Part shown: positions 47,461 through 56,905 of the stretch, piece by piece
How the letters are laid out: each line of letters opens with the position of its first letter
Numbering within the stretch: position 1 is the stretch's first letter
Made by a program: the position numbers and the translations under genes
DNA from: Chloroflexota bacterium
Lineage (GTDB): Bacteria > Chloroflexota > UBA11872
Direction: 5' to 3'
NCBI GenBank assembly: GCA_026707585.1
Contig: JAPOWQ010000036.1
Span: forward strand, 1-64,000
DNA length: 64,000 bases
The notes under the pieces: model-generated
Database searches by the model: none
The model's input: the letters and a program-made list of their open reading frames with translations, nothing else
What the model was told of the DNA's origin: nothing

Positions 47461-48477
47461 GTGTGCTCGGACGTGCATCGGGGGCATGCGCCCAAGCTGC
47501 AGACCGTGGATGGACAGTTGTACGACCATCCGGAGACGCCGGCGCGTCCGGCCCTGGTTCGAGAGGCGCTGGAAGCGGCGGGCCTGGCGCGGTCGGTGGC
47601 GCCGACGGCCCACGATGTCCGGCTGCTGGACGCGGTGCACGAGCCGAAGTACCGGGAGTTCATCCGAGATACCTGCGCCGAACTGGGGCCCGAGGCGATC
47701 TTGACGCCGGTTGGCGTGTCCATGGATCCCGCAGTCCTAGAGCGGTCGGACCCGGCGGAGCGGGCGGCCTATTACTCGTTTGGGCAGGACGCGCCGCTGA
47801 TGCAGGCGACGTACCGGGCGGCGCGCGAAGCGGTGGACGTGGCGCTGACGGGGGCGGACCTGGTGCGGGGGGGCACGGTGGACGCATTTGCGCTATGCCG
47901 GCCGCCGGGGCACCACGCGGAGCACGACCGTATGGGCGGCTTTTGCTACTTCAACAACGCGGTGGTGGCGGCAAACCTGTTGAGCGGCGACGGGCGGGTG
48001 GCCATCCTGGACGTGGACTACCACCACGGAAACGGGTCGCAGCACCTGGCGTACACGCGCGACGACATCCTCTACGTGTCGCTGCACGCGGATCCGCGGT
48101 TTGCGTATCCGGGGTTCTCGGGGCATGCGAACGAGCGAGGACGCGGAGCCGGCGTTGGGTTCAACCTGAACCTGCCGCTGCCGCCGCACATGCAGATCGA
48201 CGCCTACATGGATGTGCTGGACCGGGGCTGCGAGGCAGTCGCGAAGTTCGACCCGCGGGCTCTGGTGGTTTCGCTGGGGTTCGATACGCACCGGGAAGAC
48301 CCGATCGCGGTGCTGGGCCTGTATAGCGAGGACTTCGGACGGCTGGCCGAGCGGATTGCCGGCCTGGGCACGCCGCGGCTCCACGTGCTGGAAGGCGGGT
48401 ACGCGCTAAACCGGCTCGGCGAGTCGGCGGTGGCGTATGTGCAGGGGCTACCAGGCGGGACAGTCGCCGACGCATAG
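47461..48477 (+). CDS. Histone deacetylase-like / acetoin utilization family hydrolase
   Basis: 'PPGHHAEHDRMGGFCYFNNAVVAANLLSGDGRVAILDVDYHHGNGSQHLAYTRDDILYVSLHADPRFAYPGFSGHANERG', 'LVVSLGFDTHREDPIAVLGL'. ORF opens at 47209; start chosen near the conserved N-terminus. Confidence 0.93.
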   Translation: MCSDVHRGHAPKLQTVDGQLYDHPETPARPALVREALEAAGLARSVAPTAHDVRLLDAVHEPKYREFIRDTCAELGPEAILTPVGVSMDPAVLERSDPAERAAYYSFGQDAPLMQATYRAAREAVDVALTGADLVRGGTVDAFALCRPPGHHAEHDRMGGFCYFNNAVVAANLLSGDGRVAILDVDYHHGNGSQHLAYTRDDILYVSLHADPRFAYPGFSGHANERGRGAGVGFNLNLPLPPHMQIDAYMDVLDRGCEAVAKFDPRALVVSLGFDTHREDPIAVLGLYSEDFGRLAERIAGLGTPRLHVLEGGYALNRLGESAVAYVQGLPGGTVADA

Positions 48478-48584
48478 GCACGCCATCCACGCATCTTCAG
48501 GCGTCCCGCGGGTGACCAGATTCTCTAAAGGTCTTTTGGTGTGCCGTCTCGCCTGGTCTCAGCCCCGGAAGTCGTCCGTTGGGC

Positions 48585-49619
48585 CTACGCCCAGCGCACC
48601 GTGCTATCCGCCGGCAAATGTGCGCGGCGAATCTCGTTGAACTCCTGCCACGTCCGCACCACCGCCTCCGGCCGCGACCGGCTGCGCACCAGGAAGTCGG
48701 ACTCCGGCGGATAGCAGGTCAGCGGCGCTTCGGGCAGCGACCCGTCGGCGCTGCCGGCGCCGTTGCCCGAGGCCAGGCCGTTCCGATCCATCACCAGCGG
48801 TGGGAAGTTCGTCGGCAGGTCCGCGCTCTGATAGCGAATGTCGATGCTCCAGCGAATCACGTCACTGCGGTTGGGCGTCGAGCGGTGCGGCGTCCGGTTC
48901 GTCAGCAGCACGACCCCGCCGCGGTCCACCGGCGTGGCCACCACGCGCTCGCCCGGCAGATCCTCCTCCCGGATCTCCAGGTACGCGCGCCGGCCTTCTT
49001 CGCCGGGTGCCAGTTGCGTGTGCCGAACAACGCCGCCCCTGTGCACGCCCGGCATCACCTCCAGGCACCCGCGCTCCACCGTCGCGTCCACAAAGGGTAC
49101 CCAGACTGTCAGGATCAGCTCGTTGTCGCAGACTGGCTCGAAGTAGCCCGAGTCCTGGTGCCAGGGCACCTCGCCGTGCCAGTGGCCCGGCAGCTTGGGT
49201 CGCAGCCGGTAGACCGCCGATCCAATGATCTCGGGCCCAACCACCGACTCGGCCAGGTCCAGCAACTCCTCGTTCGAAACCAGCGCGAAAATCCCGTGGC
49301 CCTGCAATTGACCGTAGATCACCGACCAGTACAGGTCCTCGTATTCCTGGTGAATCTTCCACAGCCGCGTCTCGAAGGGCTCATCGGCATACGTGTGGTT
49401 CAGTTTGCCGTCCGCCACCGCCGCCTCGGCATGCACGTCAATGGTCGCCGTGATCTCGTCGATTGCCGGCTGCAGGCCCGTCGGATCCAGCGCATTCGGC
49501 GCCACCAGAAACCCCTCGCGCCCAAAGAAATCCAGTTGCTCGCTATCTAGACGCATACCTGGGTCCGGCCCTCGTACCTGCCTACGTCCGATTCTCGCCC
49601 GTTCAACCGCCGCTGTCAC
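48585..49619 (-). CDS. Phytanoyl-CoA dioxygenase (PhyH) family protein
   Basis: 'LDSEQLDFFGREGFLVAPNALDP', 'WHGEVPWHQDSGYFEPVCDNELILTVWVPFVDATVERGCLEVMPGVHRGG', 'VVLLTNRTPHRSTPNRSDVIRWSIDIRYQ'. Likely start near 49553. Confidence 0.92.
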   Translation of the reverse strand: MTAAVERARIGRRQVRGPDPGMRLDSEQLDFFGREGFLVAPNALDPTGLQPAIDEITATIDVHAEAAVADGKLNHTYADEPFETRLWKIHQEYEDLYWSVIYGQLQGHGIFALVSNEELLDLAESVVGPEIIGSAVYRLRPKLPGHWHGEVPWHQDSGYFEPVCDNELILTVWVPFVDATVERGCLEVMPGVHRGGVVRHTQLAPGEEGRRAYLEIREEDLPGERVVATPVDRGGVVLLTNRTPHRSTPNRSDVIRWSIDIRYQSADLPTNFPPLVMDRNGLASGNGAGSADGSLPEAPLTCYPPESDFLVRSRSRPEAVVRTWQEFNEIRRAHLPADSTVRWA

Positions 49620-49631
49620 GCGCTGGCGGCG

Positions 49632-50543
49632 CTAGAGCGGCCCACTCACCGGCCTCCGAAACATCGCCGCCGCCACCCGCGGCGGCCACCAAGACACGTC
49701 AATCAGCCATCGCACCAGCGTCGGTGTTGCCGGATGCCCCTGCTGAGCGCGTCGCGCCAGTTCGCCCGGCCAGACTTCCGTGTACAGCGCATACGTAGCC
49801 GCCACCAGCGGCGGCCGGATCAGCTTGATCGCAATCCACACCTGCGCCGCCAGCGTCGCGGTAAACACCTCCAGCGCCGGTCCGCTCAACGTCAGGTAGA
49901 ACCCCATGAACACCACCGCCAATGGCACCGCGATTGGCCCCGACGTAACCACGAAGGTGGCGAAGACTCGCCCGAATTCCCGCCCGCTCACTCGCCACGA
50001 TTCCAGCGCCGCCAGCGAACCTGGCACGTTCCCATGCACCGCGATAAACGGCGCCAGCAATGTCCGCGAATGCACGTAGATCCCCGTCCCGCCGATCACC
50101 ACAATCCACAGTATCGAAATCAGGCCCCCCGCAAGCGTCTCGGCAAACGGCATCCGCTGGTAATTGATCAGCCCCAGCGTCAGGATCCCCACCGGCGCCC
50201 AGAAAATCACGGTGGTGTGCAAATTGGTCCAGATGTAGCGCGGCAACCAGCGTGTGCCGTCATCGAGGTGCCGCCACAATCCCGGCCGCCGGCCCTCGTG
50301 CGCCGCCGCCACGGCCTTCATGAACATCACCGGCGCAACGGTGCCTGATAGTAGATTCAGGATCGTGGTACCTGCCGTCCGCCCGAATCCCTCCGGCAGG
50401 TCGGCCGCGGTTATCCAGATCACCCCCGCAGCCGGCAGCGAAAACAGCACCATGATCGCCACGATCACGAAGGGCGTGACCCGCAGCGTGGCCAAGCCTC
50501 GAATCGCGTAGCCTGTCCCCGCGCTCCAGGATGCACGCATCAC
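49632..50543 (-). CDS. Predicted membrane protein of unknown function
   Basis: ORF with several hydrophobic helices, e.g. 'TPFVIVAIMVLFSLPAAGVIWITAADL'. Confidence 0.7.
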   Translation of the reverse strand: MMRASWSAGTGYAIRGLATLRVTPFVIVAIMVLFSLPAAGVIWITAADLPEGFGRTAGTTILNLLSGTVAPVMFMKAVAAAHEGRRPGLWRHLDDGTRWLPRYIWTNLHTTVIFWAPVGILTLGLINYQRMPFAETLAGGLISILWIVVIGGTGIYVHSRTLLAPFIAVHGNVPGSLAALESWRVSGREFGRVFATFVVTSGPIAVPLAVVFMGFYLTLSGPALEVFTATLAAQVWIAIKLIRPPLVAATYALYTEVWPGELARRAQQGHPATPTLVRWLIDVSWWPPRVAAAMFRRPVSGPL

Positions 50544-50644
50544 GGTGCGTGCTGGGCCGGTGTCGTTGCGTACATACCGGTCAGCCCTGCTCCTGGCTCA
50601 CTTAGTACTGAAACTAACTCTACGCCCTCCGCTCGCATGCCAGA

Positions 50645-51115
50645 ATGATCGCCCCGTCTTCCCGGCGTCCGCACATGCAGGAACTCGCACGCATCCAGAT
50701 CGATGCCTCGCCCGAGGCCGTTTTCGACCTCCTCGCCGACAACACCCGCCGCGGCGAATGGGCCGAGGGAATGGAAACGTTCGACTACACCTCCGACTTC
50801 GATCCTGGCAACCCCGTCGGCACTACATTCACCCAGCGCATCCGCGAGGGCGGCCGAATCACCGAATACCACGGCGAAATCACCGTCTACGATCCGCCCA
50901 ACGCCTACGGCTCCCAGGTGACCGGCGGCTCCTACTCGATGGTCGTCGAGTACCACTTGACCCCGGTCAATGGCGGAACCCAGGTTGTCAACGTGTGCGA
51001 CGTGGACTCGTCCTCCCGCTTTGTCCGCATCATGGGATTCCTCTTCGGCTGGTTCACCAGGTACCTCGGCCGCAAGCAACTCCGCAAGCTCAAGGAGCTC
51101 GTCGAAGCCGCCTGA
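50645..51115 (+). CDS. SRPBCC (START-like) family protein
   Basis: 'ELARIQIDASPEAVFDLLADNTRRGEWAEGMETFDYTS...YSMVVEYHLTPVNGGTQVVNVCDVD'. Confidence 0.85.
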   Translation: MIAPSSRRPHMQELARIQIDASPEAVFDLLADNTRRGEWAEGMETFDYTSDFDPGNPVGTTFTQRIREGGRITEYHGEITVYDPPNAYGSQVTGGSYSMVVEYHLTPVNGGTQVVNVCDVDSSSRFVRIMGFLFGWFTRYLGRKQLRKLKELVEAA

Positions 51116-51140
51116 CCCCGCTGCCCACCGCGGCCGCTCG

Positions 51141-51971
51141 CTAGGCGAGCGGCGCGGTGGCAAAGACCACGTGGAACGGCACGCAGTAGATCACCACGGT
51201 CTTGTATTCACTGACGTCCGTCCCGGCCGGAACCTCATAGTTCTGGTTGCCGACGTTTCCCTTCAGCGGTCCCAGGTCCAGGTACTCGCCCAGGTTCTCG
51301 CTGCTGGTGATCCCCTCGGCCTTCGAGATCAGCACGCTCAGCGCCGGGCCGTTGGTCACCATGAAGTCCTCGAACCGCAGGATGTGATTCCCGTCCGGCC
51401 CGCGGAACATCGTGGCCGAGCCGGAACCCCGGTGAAAGTCATCGGCATCCATGAACATCCCCATGGCCACCGCCGCCGGACCCGTCTCGGGCATTGCCGT
51501 TGGCGCCGGGGTTGCGGTCGCGGTTGCTGCGGCCGTCGCCGTCGCGGCCGGCGTCGCCGCCGGCATCACGGGCACGGCTACCCCCGCCAGCCCGGCCGGC
51601 ATGGGCTCGTCCATCATCGTGTCGGGCATCTTCGCGGCCACGTCCATCACCCGCTCCTGGACCTGCTCACGATCCGCAGGACTGAGAGACTCGATGGTGT
51701 CCATGCTCGGCATGGCGGCGTCGAACTTGGCCTTCAGTTCCTGCTTCTCTTCAGTCGGCATGCTGGCCATGGCGGCCGATTCCGGCATCTCGAACGGAAA
51801 GGCCTCGTCCACAACGTTGGTAACGAACAGCGGCGACACCAGCCACCAACCCACCGCAATCGCCACGATGGCTCCAACACCGCCGCCAGCCAATATGATT
51901 CGTCGTCGCATCGACATGTCAGCGCCCTCCTGCCCTCCGGCTTGCGGTTGAACTCGTGATTGCTGCACCAC
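51141..51971 (-). CDS. Membrane-anchored DM13-domain protein
   Basis: N-terminal TM 'IILAGGGVGAIVAIAVGWWLV', Ala/Thr/Pro linker, then 'GSATMFRGPDGNHILRFEDFMVTNGPALSVLISKAEGI...YLDLGPLKGNVGNQNYEVPAGTDVSEYKTVVIYCVPFHVVFATAPL'. Confidence 0.88.
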   Translation of the reverse strand: MVQQSRVQPQAGGQEGADMSMRRRIILAGGGVGAIVAIAVGWWLVSPLFVTNVVDEAFPFEMPESAAMASMPTEEKQELKAKFDAAMPSMDTIESLSPADREQVQERVMDVAAKMPDTMMDEPMPAGLAGVAVPVMPAATPAATATAAATATATPAPTAMPETGPAAVAMGMFMDADDFHRGSGSATMFRGPDGNHILRFEDFMVTNGPALSVLISKAEGITSSENLGEYLDLGPLKGNVGNQNYEVPAGTDVSEYKTVVIYCVPFHVVFATAPLA

Positions 51972-51996
51972 TGCCGGAAACGCTCACTCCATTAAT

Positions 51997-52575
51997 CTAC
52001 TCTGCGCCGCCGGCTGACGTGACTTCCCCTACAAGTCGCAAGCGATGTCGCGGGTTGTATGCCCGCGAATCGCAGCGACGGCAGCTCACTTGTCGTCGGC
52101 CATACCGCCGCAGCCGAATCACCTCGTGCCCGGCCGGACAGCGGTACAGCCATCGCCCGGTCACCGCCAACTCAGCCGTCGGACAAGCCCGTGGCCGCGC
52201 CCCAATCGCACGCATCCGCTCACGAAACCACGGCCCATGCGGCGCTTCGTCCGGCGCTCGGATGAACTGCTCCACGTGGACTAACTCATGCACCAGCACC
52301 TCGTCGCGCAGGTTGAATCGCGATTCCGCAACAGGCTGGTCCCCGCCCGATCCGTCCAGCAGACGGGCAATTCGCACGACAAACTCTGACCTCTGCGGAT
52401 TCGTACGAACCGATCCAAGCTGGCGCACGCCGGCCGACGGTAGAAACTTGACACTCGCCAGCGGCAGCTTGCCGCCGAACAGTTCGCCGTTGAATGCTTC
52501 CGCCCGAGCCTTCAAGTCGGCGATGAAGCTGACATCGGCACGGTTTAGTCGAATCAGCCTCGGGAAGCGTTTCAC
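51997..52575 (-). CDS. SprT-like zinc metalloprotease-fold protein
   Basis: 'LRDEVLVHELVHVEQF' (HExxH) plus C-terminal zinc ribbon 'YRCPAGHEVIRLRRYGRRQVSCRRC'. Confidence 0.8.
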   Translation of the reverse strand: MKRFPRLIRLNRADVSFIADLKARAEAFNGELFGGKLPLASVKFLPSAGVRQLGSVRTNPQRSEFVVRIARLLDGSGGDQPVAESRFNLRDEVLVHELVHVEQFIRAPDEAPHGPWFRERMRAIGARPRACPTAELAVTGRWLYRCPAGHEVIRLRRYGRRQVSCRRCDSRAYNPRHRLRLVGEVTSAGGAE

Positions 52576-52581
52576 CCTGCT

Positions 52582-53244
52582 TCAGCCGGCCTCAAGCCGC
52601 TGCGCTAGGTCCTCGTGACCCCGCTCCCGCGCGTAGTCGGCCGCCGCCTTCCCGTCATCCGACCGCAACCCCGCGTCCGCGCCGTGTGCCAGCAGCGCCT
52701 CAGCGGTTGAGGCATCACCCAGGTGCGCCGCGGTGTGCAGAGGCGTATTCCCGCCCGCCTGGCGGTTGTTCACGTCCGCCCCGGCCTCCAGCAGCAGCCG
52801 AACGCAGGCCGTTCGCGTCTCGGCATTCGGTCCCGCCACGGCGGCATTCAGCGGCTGGTTGCGCAGCGTGTTCCTGCTCACCGCCGCCAGGTCGGCGCCT
52901 CGTTCCAACAGCAGCCGCGTCGTTTCCGGCTGCCCCGCCCACGGCGCCAGGTGCACCAGCGTCCACCCGTCAGGCGAATAGGCCGTCAGTAGTTCGGGAT
53001 CGTCGTCCAACCGCGACGCCAGCTGTTCTGCATCGCCCACAATCGCCGCCTCAAACGCATCCAGCTCCGGCCCCGCCGCCAGCAACACGTCCACAACCGC
53101 GTGCTGTCCGCCAAAGAAGGCCATTTGGATCGGCGAAAGTCCCTGCCCATTTCGCGCGCGAATGGCTGCGGGGTCCTTCGCGATCAGCGTCTCCACCGCC
53201 GCAACGTCGCCCGCCTGCACCAGGTCAAAGATGTCGTCAGGCAT
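52582..53244 (-). CDS. Ankyrin-repeat protein
   Basis: 'GLSPIQMAFFGGQHAVVDVLLAAG', 'GNTPLHTAAHLGDASTAEALLAHGADAGLRSDDGKAAADYARERGHEDLAQRL'. Confidence 0.9.
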   Translation of the reverse strand: MPDDIFDLVQAGDVAAVETLIAKDPAAIRARNGQGLSPIQMAFFGGQHAVVDVLLAAGPELDAFEAAIVGDAEQLASRLDDDPELLTAYSPDGWTLVHLAPWAGQPETTRLLLERGADLAAVSRNTLRNQPLNAAVAGPNAETRTACVRLLLEAGADVNNRQAGGNTPLHTAAHLGDASTAEALLAHGADAGLRSDDGKAAADYARERGHEDLAQRLEAG

Positions 53245-53262
53245 CCGGCGCTCGCTTGGCCG

Positions 53263-54045
53263 CTACTCCCGCGGCCCGTGCGCGGCCCATCCGCCGTCAA
53301 CCGTCAGGATGTGCCCCGTCACAAAGCTGGCCTCGTCCGACAGCAGGAAGATCGCCGCGGACGCGATCTCCTCGGGCACCGCCAGGCGCTTGAACGGCAC
53401 GTGCCCAATCAGCCGGTCCATCTCAATGCTGTCCCGCTCCTTGCCGGCGTTGAACAGCGGCGTATCCGTATAGCCGGGCGCCAGCGCGTTCGCGCGCACG
53501 CCGTGCTCCGCCAGTTCCAGCGCCAGCACCTGCGTCAGCATCACCACCGACGCCTTGGATGTGCAATACGCCGCCCGCTGCTTCACCGCCCGCTGCCCGT
53601 ACATCGAGGCCACCGTCACGATCGAGCCGTTGCCCTTCGTCACCATGTGCCGTCCTGCGGCCTGCGCGCCAAAGAACACTGCGTCCACGTTCACGTCCAT
53701 CACGCGCCGCCAATCAGCCCGCGTTTGCTCCAGCGCGAACTGGCCGGAACCCGTGCCCGCGCTGCCCACCCAACCGTCCAGCCCGCCAAGCTCGTTGACC
53801 GCCAGTTCGACCAGCGCTTCCTGGTCGTCGTCCGTGGTGACGTCGACGATTCGCGTCACCGCTCGCCGCCCCAGGTCCTGGATCGCGGTCGCCGTCTCCG
53901 CCAGCCCCTCGGCGTTGATGTCCCCCAGCGCCAGGTCGGCCCCTTCGGCCGCCGCCGCCAGTGCGCAGGCCCGCCCGATCCCCGAGGCGCCCCCAGTGAT
54001 GCCGATGACGCGATTCGCGAGCCGCATGCTCGGATCCCAATCCAC
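53263..54045 (-). CDS. Short-chain dehydrogenase/reductase (SDR)
   Basis: 'NRVIGITGGASGIGRACALAAAAEGADLALGDIN', 'YCTSKASVVMLTQVLALELAEHGVRANALAPGYTDTPL'. Confidence 0.95.
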   Translation of the reverse strand: MDWDPSMRLANRVIGITGGASGIGRACALAAAAEGADLALGDINAEGLAETATAIQDLGRRAVTRIVDVTTDDDQEALVELAVNELGGLDGWVGSAGTGSGQFALEQTRADWRRVMDVNVDAVFFGAQAAGRHMVTKGNGSIVTVASMYGQRAVKQRAAYCTSKASVVMLTQVLALELAEHGVRANALAPGYTDTPLFNAGKERDSIEMDRLIGHVPFKRLAVPEEIASAAIFLLSDEASFVTGHILTVDGGWAAHGPRE

Positions 54046-54176
54046 GCAGTGCCTGCCATCCGCCGCTCAGCCTAAGGCACGCGCCGTCACCGACCCCATG
54101 GGTGTGGCCTTTCGCACGACACGCCCGCGCCCTCACCCCTAAGCTGAGGCCAACGAACACAATTCGGATATACGGA

Positions 54177-55634
54177 ATGACGGCCCCACAACTGACCCGC
54201 CGGCGCGCGCTTGCCCTGGCCGCCGTGGCCGGTGTGCTTGCCGCCTGTGATCCGGAGCCCGAGGAATCAACGCAGGCGTCGGTCGTCGACGACGACCTGG
54301 CCACCCGCATGTTCAAGACCCTCCGCTCAACCACCAGCCTGGACGAGTTTCAAGCGGCCATCGACGAGGCAGCCGCCAGCGGCGACCAGCGCTTCGTCTC
54401 CGTCCTCATCGAAGTCCTGCGCGCCCAGGAAATCGGCATCCTGCCCGGCGAAGGGGCCTCGGCCATTCGCGCCCTCAGTCAACTCACCGGCCTCCCCGAA
54501 CAACCTTGGCCCGATTGGGTCCTCTGGTACGCCACCACCGACCTCCAACCCCCGCCCGGCTTCCGCCGGTGGAAAGGCCTGCTCTACAGCCGCATCGACG
54601 AAGAGTTCCCATCCTTCTTCCGTGAGGACGCCCCGTCCACGATCCGCGTGGAAGAAGTCGTCTGGGGCGGCGTCGCGCTCGACGGCATCCCCGCCCTGGT
54701 CAACGCCCGCATGCTGCCTGCGGCCGATGCCGACTACATCACGCCCACCGAACTGGTCTTCGGCGTCGAGATCAATGGCGACGCCCGCGCCTACCCCCTC
54801 CGCATCCTCGACTGGCACGAGATGGCCAACGATGTCGTCGGCGGAGTCCCCGTGGCCCTGGCCTACTGCACCCTCTGCGGCGCCGGCGTGCTCTTTGATA
54901 CCCGCGTCGGCGACGCCACCTACGAGTTCGGCTCCTCCGGCTTCCTCATGCGCAGCAACAAGCTCATGTACGACCGCACCACCTACACCCTCTGGAATCA
55001 GCTCACCGGCGAGCCCGTCCTCGGCAAGCTGGCCGACGGCTCCATCGAGCTCAAGCGCCTCCCGGTCGTGGTCACGCGCTGGCAGGCCTGGCTCGACCGC
55101 CACCCCGACACCCAGGTGCTCAGCCTGGAAACCGGCCACCTGCGCGACTACACCCCCGGCAACCCCTACGGCAGCTACTTCGCCAGCCCCGAAACCATGT
55201 TCCCCGCCGGCGATCCCGCCCAGCGCCTGCCCGATAAGGCCCGCATTTACGCCCTCCACATCGATGGCCAGCCCCACGCCCTCGCCACCACCGACGTCGT
55301 GCGCGAGCGCGTCGTAAACGACAGCGTCGGCAACACCCCCGTCGTCGTCATCGCCGGCGGCCCCGATCTCAAGGGCGTCGGCATCGACCGGCGCGTAGGT
55401 CCCGTCGTCTGGGACGCCGGCGCCGAAATCCGCGCCTACGAACGCAACGACCACACCTTCCAGCCCACCGAGGGCGCCGAACAGGTCCGCGATGCGCAGG
55501 GACGCCTCTGGCAAATCACCGAGGACGCCCTCCTAGGCCCCGACGGCCAGACGCTCGACCGCCTCGGCGGCCACCTCGCCTACTGGTTCGGCTGGGTCAG
55601 CTACTTCCCCAGGACCACGCTCTACGGCGAATAG
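54177..55634 (+). CDS. DUF3179-domain lipoprotein
   Basis: Lipobox 'RRALALAAVAGVLAAC'; 'NDVVGGVPVALAYCTLCGAGVLFDTRV...SGFLMRSNKLMYDRTTYTLWNQLTGEPVLG'. Confidence 0.88.
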   Translation: MTAPQLTRRRALALAAVAGVLAACDPEPEESTQASVVDDDLATRMFKTLRSTTSLDEFQAAIDEAAASGDQRFVSVLIEVLRAQEIGILPGEGASAIRALSQLTGLPEQPWPDWVLWYATTDLQPPPGFRRWKGLLYSRIDEEFPSFFREDAPSTIRVEEVVWGGVALDGIPALVNARMLPAADADYITPTELVFGVEINGDARAYPLRILDWHEMANDVVGGVPVALAYCTLCGAGVLFDTRVGDATYEFGSSGFLMRSNKLMYDRTTYTLWNQLTGEPVLGKLADGSIELKRLPVVVTRWQAWLDRHPDTQVLSLETGHLRDYTPGNPYGSYFASPETMFPAGDPAQRLPDKARIYALHIDGQPHALATTDVVRERVVNDSVGNTPVVVIAGGPDLKGVGIDRRVGPVVWDAGAEIRAYERNDHTFQPTEGAEQVRDAQGRLWQITEDALLGPDGQTLDRLGGHLAYWFGWVSYFPRTTLYGE

Positions 55635-55687
55635 AGCAACGACGGCTCCGGCTAGACTCCGCCCACCCGAAACCTGGGACTCACCTA

Positions 55688-56902
55688 GTGGATGCCGACA
55701 TCCAGGCCGCGCGCGGCGTCACCATTCGCCGCGTCACCTCCGGCCCCGCCAGCCACTTCTTCGGCTACTACGACATGCCCTCCTGGGACGCCTCGGGCCG
55801 TTACCTGCTGACCCAGCGCGTGAACCTCGACGTCGAGATCCCCTCCGCCGACGACCACGCCACCATCGGCACGGTCGACCTTGAGAACGCCTGCCGGTTT
55901 CGCGAGATTTCCACCACCCGCACCTGGTCCTGGCAACAGGGCGCCATGCTCCACTGGCTCCCCGAACACGGCCCGACCACCGTCGTCTACAACGACAGCG
56001 ATGGCGATCGCTACGTCACCCGCGTCGTCGACATCGAGTCCGGAACATCCCGCGTCCTCGACCGCCCCATCGCCGCCGTCAGCCACGACCAGCGCCGTGC
56101 CCTCAGCCTCAACTTCGCCCGCCTGCGCGTCCGCCCCGAGGTCGGCTACCCCGGCCTCCCCGATCCCTGGGAAGACGTGGACCACCCCGCGGACGACGGC
56201 ATCTACCTCGTAGATCTGGACAGCGGCACGGCAGAACTGGCGGTCTCGCTCGACGAGATCGTCTCCGTGCGCCCCCACCCCTCCATGCACGGCGCCATCA
56301 ACTGGGTCAACCACCTCATCTTCAGCCCTGACGATGCCCACGCCATGTTCGTCCACCGCTGGTGGCCGCCCGGCGCCCCCCGCTTCCGCACGCGCTTCAT
56401 GCTGCTGCGCATCGCCGACGCCTCGGTCCGCGAGATCTGGCCCACCCGCGCCTCCCACATGTGCTGGCGCTCGCCCTCCGAAATCCAGTTCTCAGCGATT
56501 CCCGCGGACGTACCCGACGACCCGGAATCCCGCTCGGGACAGATGGGCTTCTGGCTGCTGGACCTGGCAACCGGCGACGCCCGCCCCGTCGGACGCAACG
56601 TCCTCCCGCCCGACGGCCATTGCAGCTACCGTCCCGGCGGACGCTTCGTCCTCATGGACACCCAGCCCGACTCCAGCGGACTGCGCCGCCTGCTGGTCTA
56701 CGACGAAGACACCGAACGCGCCCTGGAACTCGGCCGCTTCCACTCCCCGCCGCGCTACGCTGGCCCGGTGCGCTGCGACCTGCATCCGCGCTGGAGCCGT
56801 GACGGTCGGCAGGTCTGCATTGACTCCGTCCACGAAGGCAGCCGCCAGATGTACGTAATCGACGCCGCCGAGGCGCTGAACGCCTGGATCCAGGAGGCCT
56901 GA
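55688..56902 (+). CDS. Beta-propeller protein (oligogalacturonate lyase/TolB-like)
   Basis: 'SHFFGYYDMPSWDASGRYLLTQRV', 'VNHLIFSPDDAHAMFVHRW', 'DLHPRWSRDGRQVCIDSVHEGSRQMYVID' blade motifs. Confidence 0.8.
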   Translation: MDADIQAARGVTIRRVTSGPASHFFGYYDMPSWDASGRYLLTQRVNLDVEIPSADDHATIGTVDLENACRFREISTTRTWSWQQGAMLHWLPEHGPTTVVYNDSDGDRYVTRVVDIESGTSRVLDRPIAAVSHDQRRALSLNFARLRVRPEVGYPGLPDPWEDVDHPADDGIYLVDLDSGTAELAVSLDEIVSVRPHPSMHGAINWVNHLIFSPDDAHAMFVHRWWPPGAPRFRTRFMLLRIADASVREIWPTRASHMCWRSPSEIQFSAIPADVPDDPESRSGQMGFWLLDLATGDARPVGRNVLPPDGHCSYRPGGRFVLMDTQPDSSGLRRLLVYDEDTERALELGRFHSPPRYAGPVRCDLHPRWSRDGRQVCIDSVHEGSRQMYVIDAAEALNAWIQEA

Positions 56903-56905
56903 CCC

